Shown here one piece after another: positions 45,677 through 57,394 of a DNA stretch of 64,000 nt. The notes under the pieces are model-generated. The model saw nothing but the letters and a program-made list of their open reading frames with translations. It was not told where the DNA came from and made no database searches. Origin of the DNA: Gliomastix tumulicola (taxonomy: Eukaryota > Ascomycota > Sordariomycetes > Hypocreales > Bionectriaceae); contig BCHX01000008.1 of assembly GCA_001599755.1 (NCBI GenBank), forward strand, positions 1,736,001 to 1,800,000, given 5' to 3'. The stretch's first letter is position 1. Every line of letters starts with the position of its first letter. The translations under genes and the position numbers were made by a program.

Positions 45677-47325
45677 CTACTCTTCGCTCTCGTCGTCATC
45701 AGCCTCGCCATCGGCCTTCTTCTTCTTAGGCTTCTTCTTCTTGTTCTTCTTGCCAGTGTTCCTCAACAGGGGTTGCTCAAGGACCTTGAGAATCTCCTCA
45801 TCAGTGATCTTCTTGTCAGACTTGACCTTGCTGAGGTCCAGAGCCGGAGGACCTCCCAGCTTGGTGATACCGTTCTTGGTAATGGCTGAATCATTGTGTT
45901 AGCTTTCTGGTCTCTCTTCAGGATTCGGGAAGGAAGACTTACCCAGAGTGGTGAGGTATCGAGCAACAGGCGAGTCGTCCTTCTCGCCAACAAGCTCGTA
46001 CTGACGGAACACGTTGCCACGAACACACTCGACAACTCCAGACTTGGCATCACGCTCGTCGTCGAGCTGCCTTAGGCTGAAGGGGAAGTTGCCAAACTTC
46101 TTCTGGACCTCGGACAGGATCTTGCGAGAGGTCGGGCGCTTGAGGCCGTATGTCTGGAGGGTTCGGCGGTGCAGGGTGGGACGCTGGTCGATCGTCTTGA
46201 CCTTTCCGGATCCCAGACTGACGCCAATCTCGACGCCCCAGACTTCGCCAACCTCAGGGGTGCCATCGCCCTTGGTGCCCTCAGTAGGGGAGAGGACAAT
46301 CTTCTTGGCGCCCTCGATCTCGTTGCGGTCGAACAACCACGACGTGGTGCTCTCGACGATCTTGGTCTCGTAAGACTCGCTGATTTTCTCCAGCAGGCTA
46401 GTGATCTTGGCCTGCGTGGGTGCCTTCTGCGCAGCAGCCTTAGCCTTCTCCTCGTCAGTGCCCTGGGCCAACAGTCCCGGTGGGATCATCAGGCGCAGGA
46501 GGAGCTCATTGGCGTAGTAGTTGGCCAGCAGGACATCCGCAGTCCGGCCAGTGATCTCCTCATCCTTGTTGTTCGATGCCACCACGGTGTCGCAGACGAT
46601 TGAGCCGAAGCCGTCGATCTGAGCACCGAGCTGGATCTTGATGAGCTCGCCCTCCTTAATTTCTGTCGCCGCCTCGGCTTCGTCCGAGCTCAGGGGGGTG
46701 TAGGGAGTCACATAGGAAGCAGGCGAGACGGTCGTGGGGTGCGCAAAGCCTGGGCAAGTGTAAGCACACGAATATTCTTCAAAGAGCGAGATGGCTCGTA
46801 CCCTTGGTGACCTTCTTGCCCCGATAGACCTTGGCAACCTCCTCCTCGATGAGCTTGTCACCCTGCTGGCAGACGTCGACAATCTTCGCGCCGGGGACGA
46901 CGAGCTTGGAGACTTCGGCAAGGACCTTCTCGGAGATCTGGGCCGCCGTCTTATACTTGGTCAAAGTATCAGGGTTGTTGAGGGTGTAGTCTACGCGTGC
47001 GAACGGGTTAGCTGCAAGTAATCCATAAACAACTAGCTCTCCCTTTGGTTGCAGAATGACGATGTCGCGTTCGATCCCCACGCGTGCCTCAAGGCTGAAG
47101 CTCGGTCAAGAGATGGCTTCGTCGAGCTTTCTTCGATGTTTCGGGTTTCTTCACGACCCCTCGGCACGTGCTCGAGGTTGAGCTGAGGGCAAGGCGAGCA
47201 GGAACAGCTTCTACCAGCTCCACGCTGAGGTGGGGAGTTTGCTCGAGACGGGTGGCCGCGTCGAGGACTGCACAAGACGGGAGTTCTAAGGGAGGTGACT
47301 TACCGATCTCCTTCTCTTCCGACAT
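45677..47325 (-). CDS. CDB4: Curved DNA-binding protein CDB4 / EBP1 (PA2G4) homologue
   Basis: Minus-strand exons 47325-47304, 46990-46802, 46749-45943 and 45885-45677 give 408 residues. The protein has the methionine aminopeptidase (M24, pita-bread) fold of fission yeast Cdb4 and human EBP1, proteins that have lost peptidase activity and act in ribosome biogenesis and nucleic-acid binding. Diagnostic segments are TLTKYKTAAQISEKVL, FAHPTTVSPASYV, IKIQLGAQIDGF and a C-terminal half rich in charged residues. The tail has a Lys cluster (KKNKKKKPKKKK) then an acidic end DDDESEE, like EBP1. The first coding exon is 22 nt, followed by a 313-nt intron, long for this window. Confidence 0.92.
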
Positions 47326-48559
47326 GATGGGCAGATATCACAGAAACGTCTGGACTATGGTAGTTTGAGTGTTCTGGGAGGAGAGGGAAGGGAATTGACG
47401 GCAAGAAGAGGAAGGAAGCAGAAGTGTGCACTGGGAAGTGGAGGGGTGGAGGGGTAGCCGAGTGACAAGATCGGGCAGCCAAATTTGGGCAGAGGGGTAT
47501 GTCACTCTCGAGTCACCACTTTCTGCGCTCCCGCCTGACGAATCTTGTGCGTGGGCTCTAATAAATGGGGGCTTTGGGCTCGGCCTGCGATTACCTCATA
47601 GGCTCATTCATGCAAGACATTGGATCCGCTTCAAGCTAGATTCGTCGCAGTTTGGCGATGCCATCCAATTCCAGCCTTGTCTACCCTGTAGTTGGTGGTC
47701 TGAGTAGTACTGTCAACAGTCCAGAGCTCCAAGCCTCGGAGAGCTCTGGGAGAGTTAACGCACATGGTTTGTAAGGCTCATGTGGTGTATTTGACCCAGT
47801 AAAGTTCATTTCGGAGGCATATCGGTATCGTTTTGTCATTCGAGTAGTGGTTCGCAGGCCAATTAGAAGCAGGCGGACTGCATGTAAAGCGTTGAGACTG
47901 TAACTTCAAATCCCAGAACAACTTGAACACCCGTCAGAGCGATACTTAGGTTGTTTATGACTTACTCAGAATGATCCAGACTAAACCGAACTGCTATGTC
48001 TGGGGCTCCTAGGTAAGAGGACATCCGAATTCAAACGCAGTGCCTGCAAGCTGATGTCTCTTGATGTGCCCCGTCGTCTCAGCAAGTTGCACTCTGAAGC
48101 GAAAGGTTGCTCTAGCCTATAAAAATCGTGGCTGTGCGATTGGTCCGTTTCTTTGACTACTACCAAGGCTTAGGTATAAGTACCTTTGCATGAGTGCTGT
48201 TTTCGGCGAGAGCCAAGTCCATCTACTCCTAGCTCAGTCCAAGTGGAGCTCATCCTCTGCTCCTGCCTGGCGCGTGAATCGCAACAGCGAAGAGAAGAAA
48301 CGATCCTCAAGTCTCGTCTCCCCTGGAATTGAAGCGATCGATTCCACCGCCAAAATCCACGAACACACCCTCCAATCAGCACACCCCAATCGTCTTGGTC
48401 GCAGCTGCCATATAAGGACCTCTGTCGCCTCCAATCGCGTCGTGCTCGACCCCCATCGCGACGACATAACGCGCACAACAGCCCCCTCTAGGGGGAAAAA
48501 TCGCAAACTCGAGTTCGCGACCGCGACCGTCCCCCCAACAGTCGACTCCAGCCGGCATC
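47326..48559. other. Divergent intergenic region, CDB4 and SNF5
   Basis: 1.23 kb. A TATAAAAA sequence at 48118-48125 on the plus strand is a candidate core promoter far upstream of SNF5. Short frames are not convincing. Confidence 0.5.
48118..48125 (+). promoter_or_regulatory. TATA-like sequence upstream of SNF5
   Basis: TATAAAAA located 435 bp before the SNF5 ATG; would imply a long leader. Confidence 0.25.
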
Positions 48560-50825
48560 ATGGCCGCCCCCGCGACGATAGCTGGGCCTTCCTCGATCCC
48601 GCCGACGACGAGTGCATCGACGGCCGCCGACGACAGCGCTAATAGCTCCGCCAGTAACGATGCCGGGTCACCAGCTCAACCAGCCGAGGGCGCGCAGATT
48701 GAGGTCCCTGTCCGCACGAAGGAGTCATTCGATCTGCTCATGACGGAGCGGTACATGATGCGCGAGCACCAGGAGGGTGTCGCCGTGTACCAGCGCAGCA
48801 AGCATATGTCCGAGGTGACGGCTAGGATGCGAGACACGTTAGCCGACTACAAGGCTATCCGCAACGAGTACAGGGCGTGGTTCCCTCCGAGCAAGCTTTT
48901 TGGTGAGGGATACAGGGGCTATGGAAACGGCTATACAGAGACGCCGCCGCAGGCACCAGGGTCGCGAGTCGTCTATCCCGGCCAGAAGCCCCGACCTGGC
49001 CGGAGGATCACACCCGCTCTCAAGTACAAGCGTAAGGACATGCTTAAGCAGGCTGAACAGCACGAGGAGCTCGTTCCGGTGCGGATAGAGGTTGAGTGGG
49101 ATAAGATTCGGCTGCGCGATACATTTACGTGGAATTTGCACGAGCGCCTTGTCCACGTCGAGCTCTTTGCGTCAACCCTCGTTGAGGACTTGGGTGTCAA
49201 GCCGCCAGCAGCCCAGGGCGTCTTCGAGCAGATTTGTCATCAGATCCGCGAGCAACTCAACGACTTCTACCCTAATGTCTACGCCGAAGAGGATGCCCTC
49301 GACCCCGAGCTTCCGTATATGGCCTACAAGAACGACGAGATGCGCTTTCTCGTCAAGCTCAACATCACAGTCGGACAGCACACACTGGTCGATCAGTTCG
49401 AGTGGGAGCTCAACAACCCTTCGAACTCGCCCGAAGAATTCGCTGCTGCCATGGCTCGAGACCTTTCCTTGTCGGGAGAATTCATGACGGCAATTGCCCA
49501 TTCCATCCGCGAGCAGTCGCAGCTCTTTACCAGGAGTCTGTACAGCGTCGGCCACCCCTTCGACGGCCGCCCTGTTGAGGATCCCGATCTCACGTCTGCC
49601 TTCCTCCAGACGCCGCTACCTACCGTCTTCCGCCCCATGCAGCAGGCCAAGGACTACCAGCCATACCTCTACGAGATGACCGAGGCAGATCTTGAGAGGA
49701 ACGAGACCATCTTCTCTCGGGAGCAGCGACGCCAGAAGCGCTCCATCAACCGCAGAGGAGGACCGCAGCTGCCAGACTTGAAGGAGAGGCAACGTACGAT
49801 AAGGACGATGGTTGTGTCCTCGGTGCTTCCTGGCGCTGTATCGAGCATTGAGGAGAGCCGGCTGTGGAAGCGCGCCGCTGGAACCGGGAGGAAGCGGGCA
49901 GTGCGCGAAGGTGATCTCTCCGAGTCGGACGACAGCGAGGATTCCGGCCCCGACTCACCAGCGCCCTCATCGTTCCTCGCACAAGGCACCGCCCGGACCA
50001 GAGGTATGCGTGGCGCTGCTTCTGCGGCCGCACAGAGAATGGCTCATCTGGGCCGCTCTGAGACGCCTGAGGTTTCTGGCACTCCTCACCACCACGAGAC
50101 CCGCACATCCCGTCGCTTTAGAGAAGAGACGGAAGAGCCTCAGCACTTCTGGGTCAAGGTCAAGGTGGACAAGGAGAAGCTGCGGAGGGTCTTGCGAGGA
50201 GACTATCGCGACATCCCGGGCCCTTCCGAGCCTCAGACTCCAGCAGCCTCGCATAGCAGGCTTCCTAGCATAGGCGTCAACGCGAGGACGATGCCTCCGC
50301 CATCGACCCCCAATGCGCCAGCCTCCGCTCCGATGCCTGCAGCAGGCACGCCTGGGACCACGGGCAACACCGGGTATACATTTCCTCCTGGGCAGCTGGG
50401 TCGTTTGCCAGCTCCGCCGATCATGCCTGGCCAGGCACAGCCTCCATCTGTAGGTCTTCTTGTGAACTCTAGCAGCTTTTAAGAAAATGACTAACAAGAC
50501 TTTATAGCCCCCGCCTCCCGAATGGCTTGTTGAGGCCCTGAAAGAGCTTCAGAAGAGCTACCCCAACGACAAGTTCGAGGCTATCATGAAGTACTCGTAC
50601 CTTGATCCCGTGACGGAGCTCCCCGTCCAGGCCCAGCCCCTTCCGGAAGGAGTCAAGCACGCTTGGCTGCCCCGAATTCGATGCTTGGACTGCCCGGCAA
50701 AACTTTACACGCCGGGCCCCGACATGACGGCGCAGAAGTTCGAGGCGCATCTCAAGTTCTCGGGCCACAAGGAGAAGGTCAAGGCGAGACTTGGTGGCGA
50801 GACTGGCGAGGGATCGGCGTCTTAA
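48560..50825 (+). CDS. SNF5: SNF5-family subunit of SWI/SNF chromatin remodeller
   Basis: Exons 48560-50449 and 50508-50825 give 735 residues. Snf5 is a core scaffold of SWI/SNF and contacts the nucleosome acidic patch. The SNF5 domain spans about residues 170-390, with two imperfect repeats: LVPVRIEVEWDKIRLRDTFT... and MRFLVKLNITVGQHTLVDQF..., each followed by a helical segment. After it come a basic stretch (RRQKRSINRRGG), a Ser/Asp-rich acidic region and a Pro-rich linker. Exon 2 codes a C-terminal block with PRIRCLDCP and a Cys pair, seen in filamentous Snf5 proteins. SFH1 of the RSC complex is the alternative; the length and C-terminal block favour SNF5. The intron is GTAGGT...TAG. Confidence 0.9.
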
Positions 50826-51972
50826 CAGAATGCCGGCCTCGCTCATTGGGCTGCTTTGTACGTTCCTGGATTGCGCGAGCTTCGTGTACGTTTTCTGCTT
50901 ATATCTGGGGATGGGGAGGGTTTCCAGTGGTTGGTGTTGGCGTTTCGATTTTCTCCCCCCCCCTTTTATCCTTGCCATCCTTATACCTTTTTGTATCAAA
51001 AAGTATTTTAGAAGATGCGGGTGGTTTTTCCTTTCTTGGATCAATGGTAGAAAGACGGATTCATTAGCAATTAAGACGAGGGGTTGGCTTGGAGCATGAG
51101 TTTCGTGGTACAGACTGTGTGCATGTAAATTCCTCGCAGGCGCTGCCCTCTGTCTCTCTAGGTATTCCCCCGTTCGTCCGTGGTGCCTCGCACCGCCACT
51201 TTCTCTTTGACTATGGCTGTCTACTTGCCCAAGTCTTCTCCATCCCTGTCTAACTTACGTCGGATAATAATCTCAGCACTCACATCGATGCCAAAGGCCC
51301 AGACGGCCTCTCGCATATACGCTCTGCTTTGTTTCCCAAGCCCCACGGAAAGCCATAAGAAACATGTTCACGGAATAAGGCAAAGGAACACAAAACCAAG
51401 ACGACTCCGAGCTAGATCTGGCTTTAGACATGCACCTCTAGAACCGTTGACGAGAACCCCCGTCCACTTTGCTCCTGTAAAGAGAGCAGCAAAAATGTGA
51501 AGTTTGGAAAACGTACTCAAGGCACGAAACAACGCGGGAGCCTACATAAACTCACAAGTTGAAGAGCTCGCTACTTATCTGAACACAGCAATCTCCCGTT
51601 ACTGGAGCATATCTGCAGGTCAGGCAGAGACTGTTGCATCATGGAGCCTTGCAAAGCACTCATAGCTTGTGGCTCACCGCCTCACCAAAGTACACCAGGA
51701 CTGAAGAGAAACCCTCATTGTCATCATATCGCTCACAGCGCGTCAAATATAGTCCCGCACACCACCATGTTTTGTATAAACAGCTGGCCCGTAACTCGCC
51801 TGCTTTCTTTCGTCATGTAGTAGAAGCCAAGAACAAAATCCAACGCCCAGCCCAGAGCCCAGCTCCAAGAACTCCAAAAATGCAAAACAGGAAACAAAAA
51901 TTACGTGAACCAGGAAACCAGTACAAGAACGAGAAAAAACTGGTCGATTCAGTCGTTGACGTAAAGAGAAGC
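50826..51972. other. Convergent intergenic region, SNF5 and Aurora
   Basis: 1.15 kb between two stops. It has a C9 run at 50956-50964 and otherwise mixed sequence. A 31-codon minus-strand frame at about 51225-51317 has an unusually protein-like composition but no supported exon partners. Confidence 0.5.
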
Positions 51973-53303
51973 TCATTTCAGAGGCTTCTCACGGTTGGTC
52001 GCGCGCTCGCCCTTCACGCAGTGCTTGACGATCCAGGGATGGCTCTGCACCTGCTCGAGAGGAATCCGCTTCTCGGGGTCGAGAACAAGGAGCTGCGAAG
52101 CGCATTAGCGATGCTGCGTCATTGGAGGCAAGTGTTTTTAGGGATAAATTACCTTCTTAATCAAGTCAGCAGCCTCCCGGCTCACAAACGACGGAATGGA
52201 CATGTCGGCCCTCGCGATCCTCCTGTGCGTCATAACCGGCGTGTCCTCAAACGGCGCCTCCCCGACAAGGAACTCATACGTCAGCACGCCTAGACTCCAC
52301 AGGTCGACCTTCTCGTCGTAGTAGTTGTCCGACGAGCCGGGCTTGATCATCTCAGGCGGCAGGTAGTCGAGGGTGCCGCACATGGTCTTGCGCCTGTTGT
52401 TGGGCGCGTGCACGCTCCAGCCAAAGTCCGAGATCTTGATCTCGCCGTGGATGCCGACCAGGATGTTCTCGGGCTTGATGTCGCGGTGGATGACGTGCTT
52501 CCGGTGCAGGTAGCGCAGCGCCGAGGCCATCTGCGCGATGTACTGCGCGGCCTTCCACTCGGGGAAGCGGTTCTCGCGGCGCAGGTGCTTGTACAGCTCG
52601 CCCTTGCCGGCGAACTCGAGGATGAGGAAGACGCGCTTGCTGTCGTGGAAGTGCCCGTACAGCTGCAGGATGTTGGGGTGCCGCAGGTTGCTCTGGATCT
52701 CGATCTCGCGCCGCACCTGCTTCTCCACGCGCCCGCCCTCGAGCTCGTTCTTGTGCAGCACCTTGAGCGCGCAGATGAAGCCGGTGCGCCGCTCCCGCGC
52801 GAGGTACACCCGCCCGAACTTGCCCTTGCCCAGGGGCCGCCCGATCTCGAACATGCCGAGGTGCCACTGCTTAGGCAGCGCCGGCTGCTCGACGAGCGCC
52901 GTCTCCGGCCGGAGCTCCGACTCGTCCGACGGCCGTGTCGACGACTGCGGCAGCGGCTTCCGCGGGGGTGTCTGGGGGGTCTTGCGCTGGGCGGCGGCGG
53001 CGGCGTGCTGCGACGGTAATGTCACTGCTGCGACGGCGTTGCCGCTCTGTGACTGGAGGGCGACCTTGAACAGGTTGTGCCGGCTGGCCGAAGTCGGGAC
53101 GGCCGTGGAAGCCTATATATGCGTTGGCAACGGTGTCAATGGCTGTGTAAACTCAAGACGGTGGCGGGACGGGTACGACTACATCTATCGTCTCCGAGTG
53201 ATAGGAAACGCACCTTAGTCTTTGAATAATGCTTTGTGCCATTCTCGCCATCATCATGAACGTGCATGTGCTCAAGGCGAGCCTCCAGCGTCTCGGTAGA
53301 CAT
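51973..53303 (-). CDS. IPL1: Aurora kinase (Ipl1/Ark1)
   Basis: Minus-strand exons 53303-53214, 53112-52153 and 52092-51973 give 389 residues. Aurora is the catalytic subunit of the chromosomal passenger complex and corrects kinetochore-microtubule attachment. The kinase domain starts near residue 120: GKGKFGRVY loop, ALKVL with Lys147, HRDIKPEN with catalytic Asp241, DFG at 259-261, and activation loop RRKTMCGTLDYLPPE with the expected phospho-Thr at 273. The GWSVHAP segment after DFG is typical of Aurora and separates it from other AGC-like kinases. The N-terminus is short and basic. Exon 3 adds the last 39 residues after a GTAATT donor. The chosen ATG gives MSTETLEARL; no earlier in-frame ATG exists nearby. 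Confidence 0.95.
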
Positions 53304-53895
53304 GGCGGTCAGAGCGGACAAGCAGACGACTCCGTTTGGGTGTGCGAGGAAGAGAACTGGAGACGACAGTAATTCGGCGGAGAGAAGCTGGAGTTTTCAA
53401 CGAAGAAGCCCCAAATCCAAGTAAGTAGATGTTTTTTGGTAGGAGAGAATGGTCAGGGTTTTTTGGAGAGGGAGCCTTGGTGACAATTTATTCCATCAGA
53501 GCTGAATTGGTCGATGGGAGTGGACATGATATTACGGACTGTTTTGCGAGGGCGGCCAGGTGATCGCTTGTTGCCACAGTAACGATGCAGGGGGAAGCCG
53601 GCGACAGATGATTCAGCAGCCGTTTTGAGGCTTGAGTACCCACTCAGCCACCCTTATCGATAAGAAGCCCAACCCCCCAATCTCAGCCCGCCCTTGTCAA
53701 GCTCGCAGCTCGGCATCTTGATCTTCACCATTCATTGCTGTTGGAAGTTGTCATTCATCCTGAGACGACAACTTGCTAATCGTCCCTGACTATTCCATCC
53801 AAATCCTAGGCAGGCCTCTCCTGAACCTCCTCCCTCTGGATCCCTCCCTCGGCATTGACATCTAAAGCTACCCCTCCTCGGGTCCAGCTTCCAAG
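53304..53895. other. Divergent promoter, Aurora and TIP41
   Basis: 592 bp between two starts. It includes T-rich sequence near 53430-53470 and a C-rich tract near 53670. No clear TATA box for either gene. Confidence 0.55.
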
Positions 53896-54822
53896 ATGAC
53901 GACCATGAACCACGTCACGGCCCTCGATGAGCCCTTCCCACACCCGTCGGCCCTCTCGGCGGCAACAAAGACACACACCCAATCCAACTTCCGCATCGCC
54001 ACCCGCAAGCTCCCCATCTCCAAGGCCGGCCCCATCGACGACCTCACCGCGCGCATCGGCATCCCCATCCCCGAGATGATCTTCGGCGACAACCTCGTCG
54101 CCGTCTCGCACATCCCCACCGGCTGGACCCTCGAGTTCAACGCGCCCGACGCCCTCGACGCCGTCGACAAGACCGACAAGCACGTCCTCAAGGTCGCCTA
54201 CGCGCGCGACTGGGAGAGCACCCGCGAGGGCACGACAAAGGGGATCAAGGAGGTCGTCAAGCCGTACGACTGGAGCTACTCGACGACGTACGCCGGGACG
54301 CTGCGGCCGGGCAGACTGCCCGCGGAGGAGGCGGCGCTGAGGGCGACGACGGAGAAGCAGATCCCCATCGAGCTGCTGAAGAGGCGGGACCCGATCCTGT
54401 TCTTCGACGAGGTCGTGCTGTACGAGAGCGAGCTGGACGACAACGGGATCTCGATCTACAGCGCCAAGCTGCGCGTGCACGAGAAGCGGATGCTGCTGCT
54501 CTGCCGGCTGTTTCTGCGCCTGGACAATGTGATTGTGAGGATACGCGACACGAGGGTGTACGTCGACTTCGAGACCAATGAGGTCATCCGGGAGTATACG
54601 GCCAAGGAGGCGCCCTTCCAGGATGTCCATTACGTGAGTTGCTGACCTTCTTTTCTTCTTCTGACTTGAATGAGCTGGATCAACTGACACGGCTTTGTCT
54701 GACAGAAATTGCGCCTGTCTGGGCGGCTTCCTGACGACATCACGATTTGTATGAGAGACGCAAACGTGCTCGATCAGTTTCTGCCCGTCGTCGAACACCG
54801 GACGGAGGCGATCCAGCTTTAA
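53896..54822 (+). CDS. TIP41: TIP41-like protein (TOR and PP2A signalling)
   Basis: Exons 53896-54633 and 54706-54822 give 284 residues. Tip41 binds Tap42/alpha4 and modulates type 2A phosphatases downstream of TOR. The TIP41 domain is clear: GWTLEFNAPDAL, PYDWSYSTTYAGTL, DPILFFDEVVLYESELDDNG and MLLLCRLFLRLDNVIVRIRD, followed by VYVDFET and, in exon 2, LPDDITICMRDANVLDQFLP. Length matches fungal homologues. An in-frame second Met at codon 4 is an alternative start. The intron is GTGAGT...CAG. Confidence 0.95.
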
Positions 54823-55217
54823 ATGGCCAATTTTATCAGCAGTGACATGTTTTCGCCTGGCGATTTGCTTTAGACGGAGTTTGGCGTAATGATCGCACAT
54901 CTCAACACATTTGACAGAGACCATCGGATGAAAGAAAATGCTACTTGGAATTTTATCAATAGACTACTAAGGTACCCAGCAGATGATACCAAAACGTGGC
55001 AGGACGGCAAAGAAGGCCTACCACAAACGACAATCCAGTTTTCCCTTTCACCTCCAACTCCAACTGGCATAGCCCGGACGCATCAACAAGCAAGAAAAAA
55101 AAAACCAATCATTCAAAACGTAAACACCTCCAAACTCTTATCCTGCTGATATGCGAAACACCATTGCCCTTGTGGTAATGCGCTTGTCACATTCTCCATG
55201 TATTTGCGTCGTCCCAA
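54823..55217. other. Convergent intergenic region
   Basis: 395 bp between the TIP41 stop and the stop of the minus-strand disordered nuclear protein; contains an A run at 55086-55096. Ordinary 3' UTR sequence. Confidence 0.6.
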
Positions 55218-56918
55218 TTACCGAGCCCCAACAGGAGACGGCGGCTCCGATGCCTCCTCATACTCGAGCTCCCAGCGATCGACCTCCTTGAACTTAGCCT
55301 TGGCCTGGCTCAGTTCGTTTGATGTAGACAGGTGGCTTGCGTCGCCAGTCTCTCCCGTAAAGCTGTCTTCAGGCATAGGCTCAAACCGGCTCGCCTCGTT
55401 CTCATCCTCATCCTCCTCATCGTCTGAGCCAACCTGGTTCTCCTTGTCTGAAGCGCGGCGAGTGTATGTCGCACTGTGCCGGCTAGGCTTGCGCGTGTTC
55501 ATAGCTGGCGTATCCTTCTCCGCCAATGCAGGCTGTGCACGACGGGTACTGCGAGTCGTAGCACGGCTGACGGAACGACTCTTTTGTCCCCGACGTCGGG
55601 ACGCATCGAGATGGTACAGCTCATCGTCATCTCGGCCGAGACCGTCAGCGTCCAGCTCTTCGTCACTCTCCCCATCTGCCGGACTGCGCATCCTCTGATG
55701 GCGCCTCTTAGGGAGAAGGCTGGCTAGGTCGGCGGTAGTGGGTGATTGGTGGCGCTGCGTCCTGGCCCGGCCGCGTCTCGCCGTCTTTTCTTCGTTGTAG
55801 TTGGGTGAATGCGTGAGAGATGGCGGGGATGAGATGTTGGAGATTGATTCCAGGTTCATAGGATCCGACACTGAGGGCCTCCGGCGTCGCTTAGCTAGAT
55901 TGCGAATATCGGGCCAAGCGTCGTTTCCTTCCATGGTGCTGCTGACTGGCGATGCAGCATCCTCCTCATTGTAGAAGTTCGTAGGCGTGACGGGTCGCTC
56001 AACGGCCAAAGCCATGACCTGGGGCGAAGGAAGGGACGAAAGTTCCGAGTCGCTGTCGCTTCCCTGAACCGAGGCCGACTCGTCCGACCGCGAGACCTTT
56101 GAGGGTCGGGCATCCTCCTCGGCCGATCCGACATCGCTCTTCCGCTTTCGAGAGCTGGAGGCTTCCTGAACCTGGGGCGATGCCTCATCCTGCTCTTGGT
56201 TTTGAAGTGACTGTCGCGTTCTGCGCCTGTTCACGGGGGTCGACTCCGCCTCTGGTGCGAAATCACCCTCACTCTCGCTCTCCGAGCCTGGCTCCTGCGC
56301 AGTAGTCGTGGTGGTGTTGTCCGGATTTGTCTTGCGGCCCGTGCCCAGAATGCTAGGCTCCCTGGCGCGTCGTCTGAAGGCACCGATGTTGAACGATGAG
56401 CTGACGAGAGGCGTCATCCCGCTTCTGCTGCTCGGCCGGATGGGAGGGTCATTCCGTCCGACGATGCTCGACTGACGCGACCGCGATCGCGGCTTGATGT
56501 GCGAGAGATGATAGCTCGAGTTATCGGCCGAGCGTCCGCCAACCGGGATATCCAGATCCTCGAAGCTCTCATCCAGGTCCAGGACAACACTGTCCGCCAG
56601 GTCCAGACCCGTCGTATCCCTCCGCAGCGCTGCCGGTGAGACAGTAGTAGCATCGCGTCGCCCGACCTCGAGCGACTCCTGCGTGTCGTCGTCTGTCGTT
56701 GTTGTGGCTAGGTCCGAGCTCGCGAGTTTCTCGAGGGCCGCATCGCGGCTCTGGTTGGCGGCCTTGAGTGCCTCTTTATCCGACATGCCCAGTCGCAGGC
56801 CGCGCGAGCGCGTGGTGCGGGACCGGCCTCTTGTTTCCTGCTCATCGTGGGAGTCGCTTGCATTGGTGTTCTGGGTCTTCGCCTGCGCGGCGGTACGCGA
56901 CCGTGTTGGTCGCGGCAT
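55218..56918 (-). CDS. Predicted disordered nuclear protein with KEN-box-like motif, family not recognised
   Basis: A single exon of 566 residues, rich in Ser, Arg, Asp and Glu, with basic clusters that could be nuclear signals (RKRKS near 255, KRRRRPS near 335, PKRRHQR near 400). Acidic Asp/Ser segments alternate with these. A KEN-box-like motif (DKENQ, residues 491-495, KEN codons at 55437-55445) lies just before a Glu/Asp run. The C-terminus, AKAKFKEVDRWELEYEE, is the only part that looks folded and may be the conserved region. No catalytic or zinc motif is visible. The KEN motif is one of the signals recognised by APC/C-Cdh1, so cell-cycle-limited abundance is possible but unproven. The frame is intact throughout and lacks overlap with a better gene on the other strand. 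Confidence 0.82.
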   Translation of the reverse strand: MPRPTRSRTAAQAKTQNTNASDSHDEQETRGRSRTTRSRGLRLGMSDKEALKAANQSRDAALEKLASSDLATTTTDDDTQESLEVGRRDATTVSPAALRRDTTGLDLADSVVLDLDESFEDLDIPVGGRSADNSSYHLSHIKPRSRSRQSSIVGRNDPPIRPSSRSGMTPLVSSSFNIGAFRRRAREPSILGTGRKTNPDNTTTTTAQEPGSESESEGDFAPEAESTPVNRRRTRQSLQNQEQDEASPQVQEASSSRKRKSDVGSAEEDARPSKVSRSDESASVQGSDSDSELSSLPSPQVMALAVERPVTPTNFYNEEDAASPVSSTMEGNDAWPDIRNLAKRRRRPSVSDPMNLESISNISSPPSLTHSPNYNEEKTARRGRARTQRHQSPTTADLASLLPKRRHQRMRSPADGESDEELDADGLGRDDDELYHLDASRRRGQKSRSVSRATTRSTRRAQPALAEKDTPAMNTRKPSRHSATYTRRASDKENQVGSDDEEDEDENEASRFEPMPEDSFTGETGDASHLSTSNELSQAKAKFKEVDRWELEYEEASEPPSPVGAR

Positions 56919-57394
56919 CGTGGTAGAGGATTGACTTAGTTAAGTAAGTTGTGATGAAAGGAGGTTGAAGGAAAAGTAGTAGGTAGGGAATAAATTAGCG
57001 AAGTTGGCGGGATTGAGATTGAATAAGAAGGACGCCTCGACTCTGAGTTCGGGGTGCCCTCTAAACAGAAGAAGTGGGTGGCTGGAGACGGGAGGGAAGA
57101 TACAAGTTACAGCAGAAAACAATCGAGGAAGGGAGGCGCGTCGCGTGTTGAGGTACCTCCGTAGCGCGACTGGCCGCTGCCCCCACCAGGAGCTTCCCCG
57201 CCAAAATAAGCTCGTCCGTCTCAAATCCCCACAGCGAAGGACCAAGCATCGTGACGGGCTTCAAGTCATATTGCACAGTTGTAATTCTGTCTGTAATTTC
57301 TATTTAGGTATACATTGTTGTTACATGTGATTACGCGCTATACAGGGTGGGTGTTATACACGAGCGTCCGCTTCCATTATATAGTGAGAACACA
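56919..57394. other. Intergenic between tandem minus-strand genes
   Basis: 476 bp with the promoter of the KEN-box protein side and the MRH4 3' UTR. No gene is seen. Confidence 0.55.

Noticed and set aside
53806..54924. 372-codon minus-strand frame across TIP41
   Set aside because: Antisense shadow of the GC-rich TIP41 exon; low-complexity Leu/Val/Asp translation with no domain.
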